A stretch of 64,000 nucleotides of DNA from Streptomyces sp. NBC_01241 (GTDB taxonomy: Bacteria > Actinomycetota > Actinomycetes > Streptomycetales > Streptomycetaceae): the NCBI RefSeq assembly GCF_041435435.1, contig NZ_CP108494.1, positions 5,924,501 through 5,988,500 on the forward strand, in the 5' to 3' direction. Shown here piece by piece: positions 25,923-33,843 of the stretch (position 1 is the stretch's first letter; each line of letters opens with the position of its first letter). Below the pieces are notes generated by a model, which saw nothing but the letters and a program-made list of their open reading frames with translations, made no database searches and was not told the DNA's origin. Both the position numbers and the translations under genes were made by a program.

Positions 25923-25939
25923 TACGGGCACCGGGCGCG

Positions 25940-27370
25940 TCAGTCGCGCGCGCCGCCACCGACATGGTGCACCCGCACCATGTTCGTCGTGCCCGGGATG
26001 CCGGGGGGCGAGCCGGCCGTGATGACCATCGTGTCGCCCTCGTTGTAGCGGTCGAGCTTCATCAGCTCCCCGTCGACCAGGTCGACCATCGCGTCCGTGT
26101 TGTCCACGTGCGGGACGACATGGGCCTCCACGCCCCAGCTCAGGGCGAGTTGGTTGCGGGTGGACTCGTCCGTGGTGAAGGCGAGGATGGGCTGCGCCGC
26201 ACGGTAGCGGGAGAGACGGCGGGCCGTGTCACCGGACTTGGTGAAGGCGACCAGTGCCTTGCCGTTCAGGAAGTCCGCGATCTCGCAGGCGGCACGGGCC
26301 ACCGACCCGCCCTGGGTGCGGGGCTTCTTGCCCGGGACCAGCGGCTGGAGGCCCTTGGAGAGCAGCTCCTCCTCGGCGGCGACGACGATCTTCGACATCG
26401 TCTTGACCGTCTCGATCGGGTACGCGCCCACGCTGGACTCGGCGGACAGCATGACCGCGTCCGCGCCGTCCAGGATCGCGTTGGCGACGTCGGACGCCTC
26501 GGCGCGGGTCGGCCGCGAGTTGGTGATCATCGACTCCATCATCTGGGTCGCCACGATCACCGGCTTGGCGTTCCGCCGGCAGAGCTCCACGAGGCGCTTC
26601 TGCACCATCGGGACCTTCTCCAGGGGGTACTCCACGGCCAGGTCGCCACGGGCGACCATCACACCGTCGAACGCCATGACGACGCCCTCCATGTGCTCGA
26701 CCGCCTGCGGCTTCTCCACCTTGGCGATGACGGGGACCCGGCGGCCCTCCTCGTCCATCACCTTGTGGACGTCCTTGACGTCATTGGCGTCCCGCACGAA
26801 GGAGAGCGCCACCAGGTCGCAGCCCATCCGCAGGGCGAACCGCAGGTCGTCGACGTCCTTCTCGGACAGCGCCGGGACATTGACCGCCGCACCGGGCAGG
26901 TTGATGCCCTTGTGGTCGGAGATGACGCCGCCCTCGATGACGATCGTCCGGACCCGCGGGCCGTCGATCGCGATGACCTTCAGCTCGACGTTGCCGTCGT
27001 TGATCAGGATCGGGTCGCCCTTGGTGACATCGCCGGGCAGGCCCTTGTAGGTCGTGCCGCAGATCGACTTGTCGCCGGGAACGTCCTCCGCGGTGATGGT
27101 GAACTCGTCCCCGCGGACCAGCTCGACGGGGCCCTCGGCGAACTTCGCCAGGCGGATCTTCGGGCCCTGGAGGTCGGCGAGCACGCCGACCGCACGACCG
27201 GTCTCGACGGCGGCCTTGCGGACCCGGTCGTAACGGCCCTGGTGCTCCTCGTGGCTGCCGTGACTGAAGTTGAAACGGGCCACGCTCATGCCGGCCTCGA
27301 TCAGAGCGACGAGCTGCTCATGGGAGTCGACGGCGGGACCGAGTGTGCAGACGATTTTGGAACGGCGCAT
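25940..27370 (-). CDS. pyk: pyruvate kinase
   Basis: 476 aa, full length, starting MRRSKIVCTLGPAVDSHEQL. Landmarks: ARFNFSHGSHEEH, the catalytic-site region IAKVEKPQAVEHMEG, MVARGDLAVEYP, and TQMMESMITNSRPTRAEASD with the family signature. It converts phosphoenolpyruvate and ADP to pyruvate and ATP, the last step of glycolysis. It sits 74 bp downstream of ackA on the same strand, so pta-ackA-pyk may be read together. Confidence 0.97.
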   Translation of the reverse strand: MRRSKIVCTLGPAVDSHEQLVALIEAGMSVARFNFSHGSHEEHQGRYDRVRKAAVETGRAVGVLADLQGPKIRLAKFAEGPVELVRGDEFTITAEDVPGDKSICGTTYKGLPGDVTKGDPILINDGNVELKVIAIDGPRVRTIVIEGGVISDHKGINLPGAAVNVPALSEKDVDDLRFALRMGCDLVALSFVRDANDVKDVHKVMDEEGRRVPVIAKVEKPQAVEHMEGVVMAFDGVMVARGDLAVEYPLEKVPMVQKRLVELCRRNAKPVIVATQMMESMITNSRPTRAEASDVANAILDGADAVMLSAESSVGAYPIETVKTMSKIVVAAEEELLSKGLQPLVPGKKPRTQGGSVARAACEIADFLNGKALVAFTKSGDTARRLSRYRAAQPILAFTTDESTRNQLALSWGVEAHVVPHVDNTDAMVDLVDGELMKLDRYNEGDTMVITAGSPPGIPGTTNMVRVHHVGGGARD

Positions 27371-27444
27371 GAGGCGGATCCTATCGGTTTGTTTCGCTGC
27401 GGAATATTCCGTCTGGTGGAAGGTACAAAGGGGCGCGGGGGTGC

Positions 27445-28695
27445 TCAGTTGTGGACCTGTCCGAGAAGCGCGAAGGTCTGGACCGCGATCTCCAGTTCCT
27501 CGTCCGTCGGGACCACGGCGACCGCGACCCGTGCGTAGTCCGGCGAGATCAGCCGCGGTGCGCCGGACCGTACGGCGTTCAGATCCGCGTCCACCACCAG
27601 GCCGAGCTCCTCGAGACCGGCGATCGCAGCCTCCCGCACGGGCGCCGAGTTCTCCCCGACACCCGCCGTGAACACCACGGCATCCACTCGCCCGAGGACC
27701 GCCGAATAGGCGCCGATGTACTTCTTCAGCCGGTGCACATAGATGTCGAACGCCAGCGCCGCACGCTCGTCGCCCTCGTCGATCCGGCGCCGGATCTCCC
27801 GCATGTCGTTGTCACCGCACAGCCCGACCAGGCCGCTCCTCTTGTTCAGCAGCTCGTCGATCTCGTCCGTCGACATCCCCGCCACCCGCCGCAGGTGGAA
27901 GGTGACGGCCGGATCGATATCGCCGGAACGCGTGCCCATCACCAACCCCTCCAGCGGCGTCAGCCCCATCGAGGTCTCCACGCACCGGCCGCCCGCCACC
28001 GCCGACGCCGAGGCGCCGTTGCCCAGGTGCAGCACGATGACATTGACCTCCTCGGGCGTACGTCCCAGCAGCTCGGCGGCCTTGCGGGAGACATGCGCGT
28101 GCGAGGTGCCGTGGAAGCCGTAGCGCCGGATGCGGTGCGCGTCAGCGGTCTCCACATCGATCGCGTACCTCGCCGCGTACTCCGGCATCGTCGTGTGGAA
28201 CGCCGTGTCGAAGACCGCCACCTGCGGAAGGTCGGGACGCAGGGCCTGTGCGGTACGGATGCCGACGATGTTCGCCGGATTGTGCAGCGGGGCCACCGGG
28301 ACCAGGCGCTCGATCTCGTCCAGCACCTCGTCGTCGATCACGACGGGCTCGGTGAACCGCAGTCCGCCGTGCACCACCCGGTGACCGATCGCCGCCAGCG
28401 CGGGGGAGTCCAGGCCCAGCCCGTCGGCCGCCAGCTCGTCGGCCGCCGCCTTCAGCGCGGCCTCGTGGTCGGCGATCGGACCGATTCGCTCGCGCGGCTC
28501 GGCGCCTCCACCGACCAGCGGGGTGTGCACCAGCCGGGAGGTCTCCTCGCCGATCCGCTCGACCAGCCCGACCGCGAGCCGGGAGCGGTCGCTCATGTCC
28601 AGCAGCTGATACTTCACCGACGAGGAGCCGGAGTTGAGGACCAGCACACGGTACGCGCCCGTCGGGGCAGAACCCTCCGTGGTCGGGGTGGTCAT
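27445..28695 (-). CDS. ackA: acetate kinase
   Basis: 416 aa from the ATG at 28695 (MTTPTTEGSAPTGAYRVLVL). The ASKHA-fold motifs are intact: VLNSGSSSVKYQL, RYGFHGTSHAHVS, VLHLGNGASASAV, GLTPLEGLVMGTRSGDIDP. It makes ATP and acetate from acetyl phosphate, working in pair with pta just upstream (4 bp between pta stop and ackA start), so the genes are translationally linked. The N-terminal extension of an upstream frame to 28767 overlaps pta and is not needed. Confidence 0.96.
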   Translation of the reverse strand: MTTPTTEGSAPTGAYRVLVLNSGSSSVKYQLLDMSDRSRLAVGLVERIGEETSRLVHTPLVGGGAEPRERIGPIADHEAALKAAADELAADGLGLDSPALAAIGHRVVHGGLRFTEPVVIDDEVLDEIERLVPVAPLHNPANIVGIRTAQALRPDLPQVAVFDTAFHTTMPEYAARYAIDVETADAHRIRRYGFHGTSHAHVSRKAAELLGRTPEEVNVIVLHLGNGASASAVAGGRCVETSMGLTPLEGLVMGTRSGDIDPAVTFHLRRVAGMSTDEIDELLNKRSGLVGLCGDNDMREIRRRIDEGDERAALAFDIYVHRLKKYIGAYSAVLGRVDAVVFTAGVGENSAPVREAAIAGLEELGLVVDADLNAVRSGAPRLISPDYARVAVAVVPTDEELEIAVQTFALLGQVHN

Positions 28696-28699
28696 CCGT

Positions 28700-30826
28700 T
28701 CACTCCTCGCCCTGCGCCTGGATCGCCGTAATGGCCACGGTATTGACGATGTCCTGGACGAGCGCACCCCGGGACAGATCGTTGACGGGCTTCCGCAGCC
28801 CCTGGAGCACCGGTCCGACGGCCACCGCGCCCGCCGAGCGCTGCACGGCCTTGTAGGTGTTGTTGCCGGTGTTCAGGTCCGGGAAGATCAGCACCGTCGC
28901 CTGCCCCGCCACCGCGGAGCCGGGCAGCTTCGTCGCGGCGACGCTCGGCTCCACCGCGGCGTCGTACTGGATCGGGCCCTCGATCATGAGGTCCGGTCTG
29001 CTCGCCCGGACCCGGTCCGTCGCCTCGCGCACCTTGTCGACATCGGCGCCCGATCCCGAAGTACCCGTCGAGTACGACAGCATCGCGATCCGCGGCTCCA
29101 CACCGAACCGGGCGGCGGTGGCGGCCGACTGCACCGCTATGTCCGCGAGCTGCTCCGCGTCCGGGTCCGGGTTCACCGCGCAGTCGCCGTACACCAGGAC
29201 CTTGTCGGCGAGGCACATGAAGAAGACGGACGACACGATCGAGGCGTCCGCCTGGGCCCTCCCGTCGCCCGCCACCGCCCTGCCTGACGAGCTTCGCTCG
29301 GCCCCCTTGGTTTTTATGATCTCGAACGCCGGGCGGATCGTCGCCGCGGTGGAGTGCACCGCCCCGGAGACCATGCCGTCGGCGAGCCCCTCCTGGACCA
29401 TCAGGGTGCCGAAGTAGTTGACGTCCGCGATGACGTCGTACGCCAGCTCCACCGTGACCCCGCGGTGCGCGCGCAGCTGCGCGTACCGCTCGGCGAAGAC
29501 CTGGCGCAGCTCGGAGGTCTGAGGGTCGATGAGCTGTGTCCCGGCGAGATCGATGCCGAGGTCCGCGGCCTTCTTGCGGATGACGTCGGCGTCGCCGAGG
29601 AGGGTCAGGTCGCAGACGTCGCGGCGCAGCAGTACGTCGGCGGCGCGCAGCACCCGTTCCTCGGTGCCCTCCGGCAGGACGACGCGGCGCCGCACGGCGC
29701 GGGCCTGCTCCAGCAGCTCGTGCTCGAACATCATCGGGGTGACGCGGCCGCTACGGGCCAGCGAGATTCGTTCCAGCAGCGCGCCGGTGTCCACGTGGCG
29801 CTCGAAGAGACCCAGCGCGGTCTCCGCCTTGCGGGGCGTCCCCGCGTTCAACTTGCCTTCCAGGGCGAAGAGCTGCCCGGCGGTCGGGAAGGAGCCGCCG
29901 GCCACGGAGAGGACCGGCGTACCCGGTGCGAGCCGCGCGGCCAGCTGGAGTATCTCCTCGCCGGGGCGTTCGTCCAGGGTCAGCAGCACACCGGCGATGG
30001 GCGGGGTCCCGGCGGTGTGCGCGGCCAGCGAACCGACCACCAGATCCGCCCGGTCCCCGGGCGTGACCACCAGACAGCCCGGCGTCAGCGCCTTCAGCAT
30101 GTTCGGCAGCATCGCCCCGCCGAAGACGAAGTCCAGCGCGTCCCTGGCCAGCCCGGAGTCGTCGCCGAGCAGCACCGTGGCGTCGAGCGACGAGGCGATC
30201 TGGGCGATGGTCGGCGCGGAGAGCGCCGCGTCGTCGGGCAGCACCGAACAGGGGACGGGCAACCGGGCCGCCAGCCGCTCCGCGATGGCGTCGCGGTCCT
30301 CGGCCGCCACCCGGTTCACGATCATCGCGAGGACGTCGCAGCCCAGGCCCGCGTACGCCCGGTAGGCATTGCGGGTCTCGGCCCGCACGGACTCCGCGGT
30401 CTGGCCCGTCCCGCCGACCACCGCGATCACCGAGGCGCCGAACTCATTGGCGAGCCGGGCGTTGAGCGCCAGCTCGTCGGGGAGCTGGGTGGCGGCGAAG
30501 TCGGTGCCGAGTACCAGCACCACCTCGTACTTCTGGGCCACCCGATGGAAGCGTTCGACGAGCCGGGAGACCAGCTCGTCGGTGCCCTGCTCCGCCTGGA
30601 GCGCGGACGCCTCGTGGTAATCCAGGCCGTAGGCCGACTCGGGGTCCTGGGGGAGGCGGTAGCGGGCCCGCAGCAGTTCGAACAGCCGGTCGGGTCCGTC
30701 GTGGACGAGCGGCCGGAACACCCCGACCCGGTCCACCTGACGCGTCAGGAGCTCCATGACTCCAAGATCGACGACCTGGCGGCCGTCTCCCCGGTCGATT
30801 CCCGTCACGTACACGCTGCGCGTCAC
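28700..30826 (-). CDS. pta: phosphate acetyltransferase, long form
   Basis: 708 aa from GTG 30826 (VTRSVYVTGIDRGDGRQVVD), the three-part architecture of long Pta. It has an N-terminal P-loop-like/BioD-like domain, a DRTGG domain and the C-terminal catalytic PTA_PTB domain (MMFEHELLEQARAVRRRVVL, then VSGAVHSTAATIRPAFEIIK, and MLSYSTGTSGSGADVDKVRE). It converts acetyl-CoA and phosphate to acetyl phosphate. It is odd in having 19 extra residues (GAERSSSGRAVAGDGRAQA) between EIIKTK and DASIVSSVF, encoded by 29249-29305, where relatives go directly from IIKT-x-P into the SxVSSVFF strand. Confidence 0.95.
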   Translation of the reverse strand: MTRSVYVTGIDRGDGRQVVDLGVMELLTRQVDRVGVFRPLVHDGPDRLFELLRARYRLPQDPESAYGLDYHEASALQAEQGTDELVSRLVERFHRVAQKYEVVLVLGTDFAATQLPDELALNARLANEFGASVIAVVGGTGQTAESVRAETRNAYRAYAGLGCDVLAMIVNRVAAEDRDAIAERLAARLPVPCSVLPDDAALSAPTIAQIASSLDATVLLGDDSGLARDALDFVFGGAMLPNMLKALTPGCLVVTPGDRADLVVGSLAAHTAGTPPIAGVLLTLDERPGEEILQLAARLAPGTPVLSVAGGSFPTAGQLFALEGKLNAGTPRKAETALGLFERHVDTGALLERISLARSGRVTPMMFEHELLEQARAVRRRVVLPEGTEERVLRAADVLLRRDVCDLTLLGDADVIRKKAADLGIDLAGTQLIDPQTSELRQVFAERYAQLRAHRGVTVELAYDVIADVNYFGTLMVQEGLADGMVSGAVHSTAATIRPAFEIIKTKGAERSSSGRAVAGDGRAQADASIVSSVFFMCLADKVLVYGDCAVNPDPDAEQLADIAVQSAATAARFGVEPRIAMLSYSTGTSGSGADVDKVREATDRVRASRPDLMIEGPIQYDAAVEPSVAATKLPGSAVAGQATVLIFPDLNTGNNTYKAVQRSAGAVAVGPVLQGLRKPVNDLSRGALVQDIVNTVAITAIQAQGEE
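29249..29305 (-). repeat. in-frame 57-bp repeat-like insertion inside pta
   Basis: The extra 57 bp contain the hairpin GAGC-GAA-GCTC followed by GTCAGGC, like small interspersed elements of Streptomyces, and keep the reading frame. The inserted residues are Gly/Ala/Ser/Arg-rich and lie between conserved strands of the catalytic domain, probably as a surface loop. Confidence 0.6.
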
Positions 30827-31191
30827 GCGTGCTCTCCCGTCCAGATTGTGGTTTGGGATGGTATTGCCATGTTGACGATACCTGCGGGGGCTCGGGCGCC
30901 GCCCGCCGGGCGAAGGGCCCTGAGCCAGGGGCGTACGGCCTGCCTCGGACCTCACGTACGCACTCGCCGGAGGGCCTGCCGCAGGCCACGCCGGACCCCT
31001 GCCCGGAGGGCCTGTCGCACCCGGCGGAACACCCGTGCGGGGATCCGCGGAGCGACGGGGAGCGGTGGGGAGCGCGAGGTCCAGACCTGACGTGGGACAA
31101 TCGACATGGCTCACAGTACGGGGGATTCTCACGGGGGATTCTGTAGTCGTCCCCGAATCGAACGTCACCAGCGAGCAGGAGATACAGCACG
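30827..31191. promoter_or_regulatory. divergent pta/pfkA upstream region with 12-bp direct repeat
   Basis: No gene is visible in these 365 bp. ATGG-TATTG-CCAT (30857-30869) is a small palindrome about 35 bp upstream of pta. Two exact copies of ACGGGGGATTCT, at 31118-31129 and 31131-31142, lie 50-75 bp upstream of pfkA. Both could bind regulators; neither is recognised. Confidence 0.45.
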
Positions 31192-32217
31192 ATGCGCATC
31201 GGAGTTCTCACCGCAGGCGGCGACTGCCCGGGCCTGAACGCAGTGATCCGGTCGGTCGTGCACCGAGCCGTGGTGGGGCACGGGGACGAGGTCATCGGCT
31301 TCGAGGACGGGTTCAAGGGACTCCTCGACGGCCACTTCCGCCCCCTCGACCTCAACGCGGTCAGCGGCATCCTCGCCCGCGGCGGCACCATCCTCGGCTC
31401 GGCCCGGCTGGAGCGCGACCGGCTGCGCGAGGCCGCCGAGAACTGCGCCGAGCTCAGCCGCCGTTACGGCATGGACGCCCTCATCCCGATCGGCGGCGAA
31501 GGCACCCTCACGGCCGCGCGGATGCTGTCGGACGCCGGAATGCCCGTCGTCGGCGTCCCCAAGACCATCGACAACGACATCTCCGCCACCGACCGCACCT
31601 TCGGCTTCGACACGGCGGTGGGCGTCGCCACCGAAGCCATAGACCGGCTCAAGACCACCGCCGAATCGCACCAGCGGGTCATGGTCGTCGAGGTGATGGG
31701 CCGCCACGCCGGCTGGATCGCGCTGGAGTCCGGAATGGCGGGCGGCGCGCACGGCATCTGCCTCCCCGAGCGCCGCTTCCAGGTCGAGGACCTGGTCAAG
31801 ATGGTCGAGGAGCGCTTCGCACGCGGCAAGAAGTTCGCGGTCATCTGCGTCGCCGAGGGCGCGCACCCGGCCGAGGGCTCGATGCCGTACGCCAAGGGCG
31901 AGATCGACCAGTACGGTCACGAGCGCTTCCAGGGCATCGGCAACCGGCTGGCCATCGAGCTGGAGACCCGGCTCGGCAAGGAGGCCCGGCCGGTCATTCT
32001 CGGCCACGTGCAGCGCGGCGGCACGCCGACCGCGTACGACCGGGTGCTCGCCACCCGCTTCGGCTGGCACGCGGTGGAGGCCGCGCACCGGGGCGACTTC
32101 GGCCGGATGACGGCGCTGCGCGGCAACGACATCAAGATGGTTCCGCTCGCCGACGCCATCACCCGGCTCAAGACGGTGCCCGCGGACCGGATGGACGAGG
32201 CGGAGTCGGTCTTCTAG
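31192..32217 (+). CDS. pfkA: ATP-dependent 6-phosphofructokinase
   Basis: 341 aa, starting MRIGVLTAGGDCPGLNAVIR. The actinobacterial PfkA family shows the ATP loop TAGGDCPG, PKTIDNDI with the catalytic Asp, MVVEVMGRHAGWIALESG and GHVQRGGTPTAYDR. It phosphorylates fructose 6-phosphate, the committed step of glycolysis. AGGAGA precedes the ATG. It is divergent from the pta-ackA-pyk set, placing three glycolysis/overflow steps around one control region. Confidence 0.96.
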   Translation: MRIGVLTAGGDCPGLNAVIRSVVHRAVVGHGDEVIGFEDGFKGLLDGHFRPLDLNAVSGILARGGTILGSARLERDRLREAAENCAELSRRYGMDALIPIGGEGTLTAARMLSDAGMPVVGVPKTIDNDISATDRTFGFDTAVGVATEAIDRLKTTAESHQRVMVVEVMGRHAGWIALESGMAGGAHGICLPERRFQVEDLVKMVEERFARGKKFAVICVAEGAHPAEGSMPYAKGEIDQYGHERFQGIGNRLAIELETRLGKEARPVILGHVQRGGTPTAYDRVLATRFGWHAVEAAHRGDFGRMTALRGNDIKMVPLADAITRLKTVPADRMDEAESVF

Positions 32218-32224
32218 TCCCTCC

Positions 32225-32336
32225 CAGCCCTCCAGCCCCTTTCAGCCCTCCAGCCCCTCCCGGCCCTGACGGGCGCGACGGCTTCGCAGGAGCTGACCGG
32301 CGGCCCCGACTGTCTCCCGTGGACGGTCGGGGCCGC
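32225..32336. terminator. 16-bp tandem repeat and terminator hairpin after pfkA
   Basis: CAGCCCTCCAGCCCCT occurs exactly twice (32225-32240, 32243-32258). A hairpin with arms GCGGCCCCGAC (32300-32310) and GTCGGGGCCGC (32326-32336) follows. It lies between convergent genes and can end transcription in both directions. Confidence 0.7.
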
Positions 32337-32352
32337 TTGGAAGCCGGGCGGC

Positions 32353-33051
32353 TCAGACGGTCGTCCCCCGTACCCCCGCCGCCTGCCAGAACCGTTCCAC
32401 GATCTGTGTCAGGAACGCCCGTCCCGCATCCCCCGTCGATCCGGCCCGCTCCGTACCCGTGCTGCTCCAGCTCAGCGTCGACACCATCAGCGCCTGGTAG
32501 TCGGTGTACAGCTGTTCCAGTACGTCCCGCAGGAAGCCGCGCTCCAACGGCACCAGCTTCGCCACCGGACGGACATGGGCCTGCCAGCGTGTCTTCACCG
32601 CCGCACGCAACAGGTCGGCGAGCTCCTCCTCCCGGCCGGACACCGTCACGAACCCGGCGGCGGTCAGCCCCAGCACCTCGCTGAGCGCCTCGGACTGGCG
32701 TTCGTTGCCGCGCCAGCGCCCTGCCTCCTCCATCCGCAGATACGCGGAGGTGGTCAGCCCCAGCAGACGCGCCAGTTCCTCCACCGCCAGCTCCCGGGAC
32801 ATCCGGTGCTCGCGCAGGGTGCGCGCGGCGGTGAGCAGCTCACCCGGTGAGCACCACAACACTCCGGCCAGCGCGGTGAGTTCGTACTCGCCGGGGACAG
32901 CCAGCCCGCGTTCCCAGGCGACCACCGTCTCGGTGCTGACACGGAGTCCGTACTGCGCTCCGAGACCGTACGCGACATGGCCGGGAAGCATCCCCAGGGC
33001 CTCGCGGAGCCGGCGCGCGGCGGGGGCATTGAAGGGCGGAGAGGGGTGCAC
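32353..33051 (-). CDS. helix-turn-helix DNA-binding protein
   Basis: 232 aa from GTG 33051 (VHPSPPFNAPAARRLREALG). It contains two XRE-like helix-turn-helix regions: residues about 12-65 (ALGMLPGHVAYGLGAQYGLR, VSTETVVAWERGLAVPGEYE) and about 75-125 (ELAVEELARLLGLTTSAYLR, MEEAGRWRGNERQSEALSEV). The C-terminal part is all-helical with no domain I recognise. It is probably a regulator; no target is evident. It is collinear with the two-component genes but 118 bp separate them from the start at 33051. Confidence 0.75.
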   Translation of the reverse strand: MHPSPPFNAPAARRLREALGMLPGHVAYGLGAQYGLRVSTETVVAWERGLAVPGEYELTALAGVLWCSPGELLTAARTLREHRMSRELAVEELARLLGLTTSAYLRMEEAGRWRGNERQSEALSEVLGLTAAGFVTVSGREEELADLLRAAVKTRWQAHVRPVAKLVPLERGFLRDVLEQLYTDYQALMVSTLSWSSTGTERAGSTGDAGRAFLTQIVERFWQAAGVRGTTV

Positions 33052-33168
33052 GGCCCCACCGTAGGAGTCACCGTGTGGACTGACTACGGTGTGTTCCACC
33101 GATATCACGGCTTGTAGGAACATCTAGGACCTGTCCGGCCTTGGTGCCGCAGGCCGGGGGCCGTACGG

Positions 33169-33843
33169 TCAGCGCTCCTGGGCCACCCATCGGTAGTGCA
33201 GCTCCGGGCGCCCGATCTGACCGTACTGCGGACTGCGCACCGCGCGCCCCACCGTCACCAGATGTTCCAGGTAGCGGCGCGCCGTGATCCGCGAGATGCC
33301 CAGCTCCGCCCCGGCGGCGCCTGCCGTGACCCCGTCCGCTGCGGCCCGCAGGACGCGGGTGACGGCCTCCAGCGTCGGACCGCTCAGCCCCTTCGGCAGC
33401 CGGGTCGGCTGCGGTGCGCGCAGGACGCCGAGCGCCCGGTCCACCTCGTCCTGGCCGCTCGCCTCGCCGGCCGCCGCGCGGAACTCGGCGTAGCGGACGA
33501 GCCGGTCGCGCAGGGTGGCGAAGGTGAACGGCTTCAGCACGTACTGGACGACACCGAGCGAGACCCCCTCCCGGACCACCGCCAGATCACGCGCCGACGT
33601 CACCGCGATGACATCGGCCGAGTGCCCGGCCGCGCGCAACGAGCGCAGCAGTTGCAGACCGTGCCCGTCCGGCAGGTACAGATCCAGGAGCAGCAGATCG
33701 ACCGGCGTACGCTCCAGCGCCCGCACCGCCTCCGCGCGCGAGTGCGCGACCGCGGCCACCGCGAATCCGGGGACACGGCCCACGTACAGCTGATGGGCGT
33801 CCGCGGCCACGGGGTCGTCCTCGACGACCAGTACCTGGATCAC
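33169..33843 (-). CDS. response regulator, CitB/DcuR type
   Basis: 224 aa from GTG 33843 (VIQVLVVEDDPVAADAHQLY). The receiver has the acidic pair EDD, phospho-acceptor Asp in LLLLDLYLPDGHG, and conserved Thr/Ser (VTSARD) and Lys (VLKPFTF). The C-terminal helix-turn-helix (GAAGAELGISRITARRYLEH, LVTVGRAVRSPQYGQIGRPE) is of the CitB family. It overlaps the kinase gene by GTGA. It likely controls the divergent dicarboxylate symporter gene in response to C4-dicarboxylates or citrate. Confidence 0.92.
   Translation of the reverse strand: MIQVLVVEDDPVAADAHQLYVGRVPGFAVAAVAHSRAEAVRALERTPVDLLLLDLYLPDGHGLQLLRSLRAAGHSADVIAVTSARDLAVVREGVSLGVVQYVLKPFTFATLRDRLVRYAEFRAAAGEASGQDEVDRALGVLRAPQPTRLPKGLSGPTLEAVTRVLRAAADGVTAGAAGAELGISRITARRYLEHLVTVGRAVRSPQYGQIGRPELHYRWVAQER

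Noticed and set aside
27451..28731. Long plus-strand open frames opposite ackA, pta and pyk
   Set aside because: They mirror well-supported enzymes; His/Arg/Asp-rich translations without recognisable domains.
33169..33843. The response regulator as the missing KdpE
   Set aside because: Its output domain is of CitB type and it is coupled to a CitA-type kinase next to a dicarboxylate symporter gene, far from kdp.
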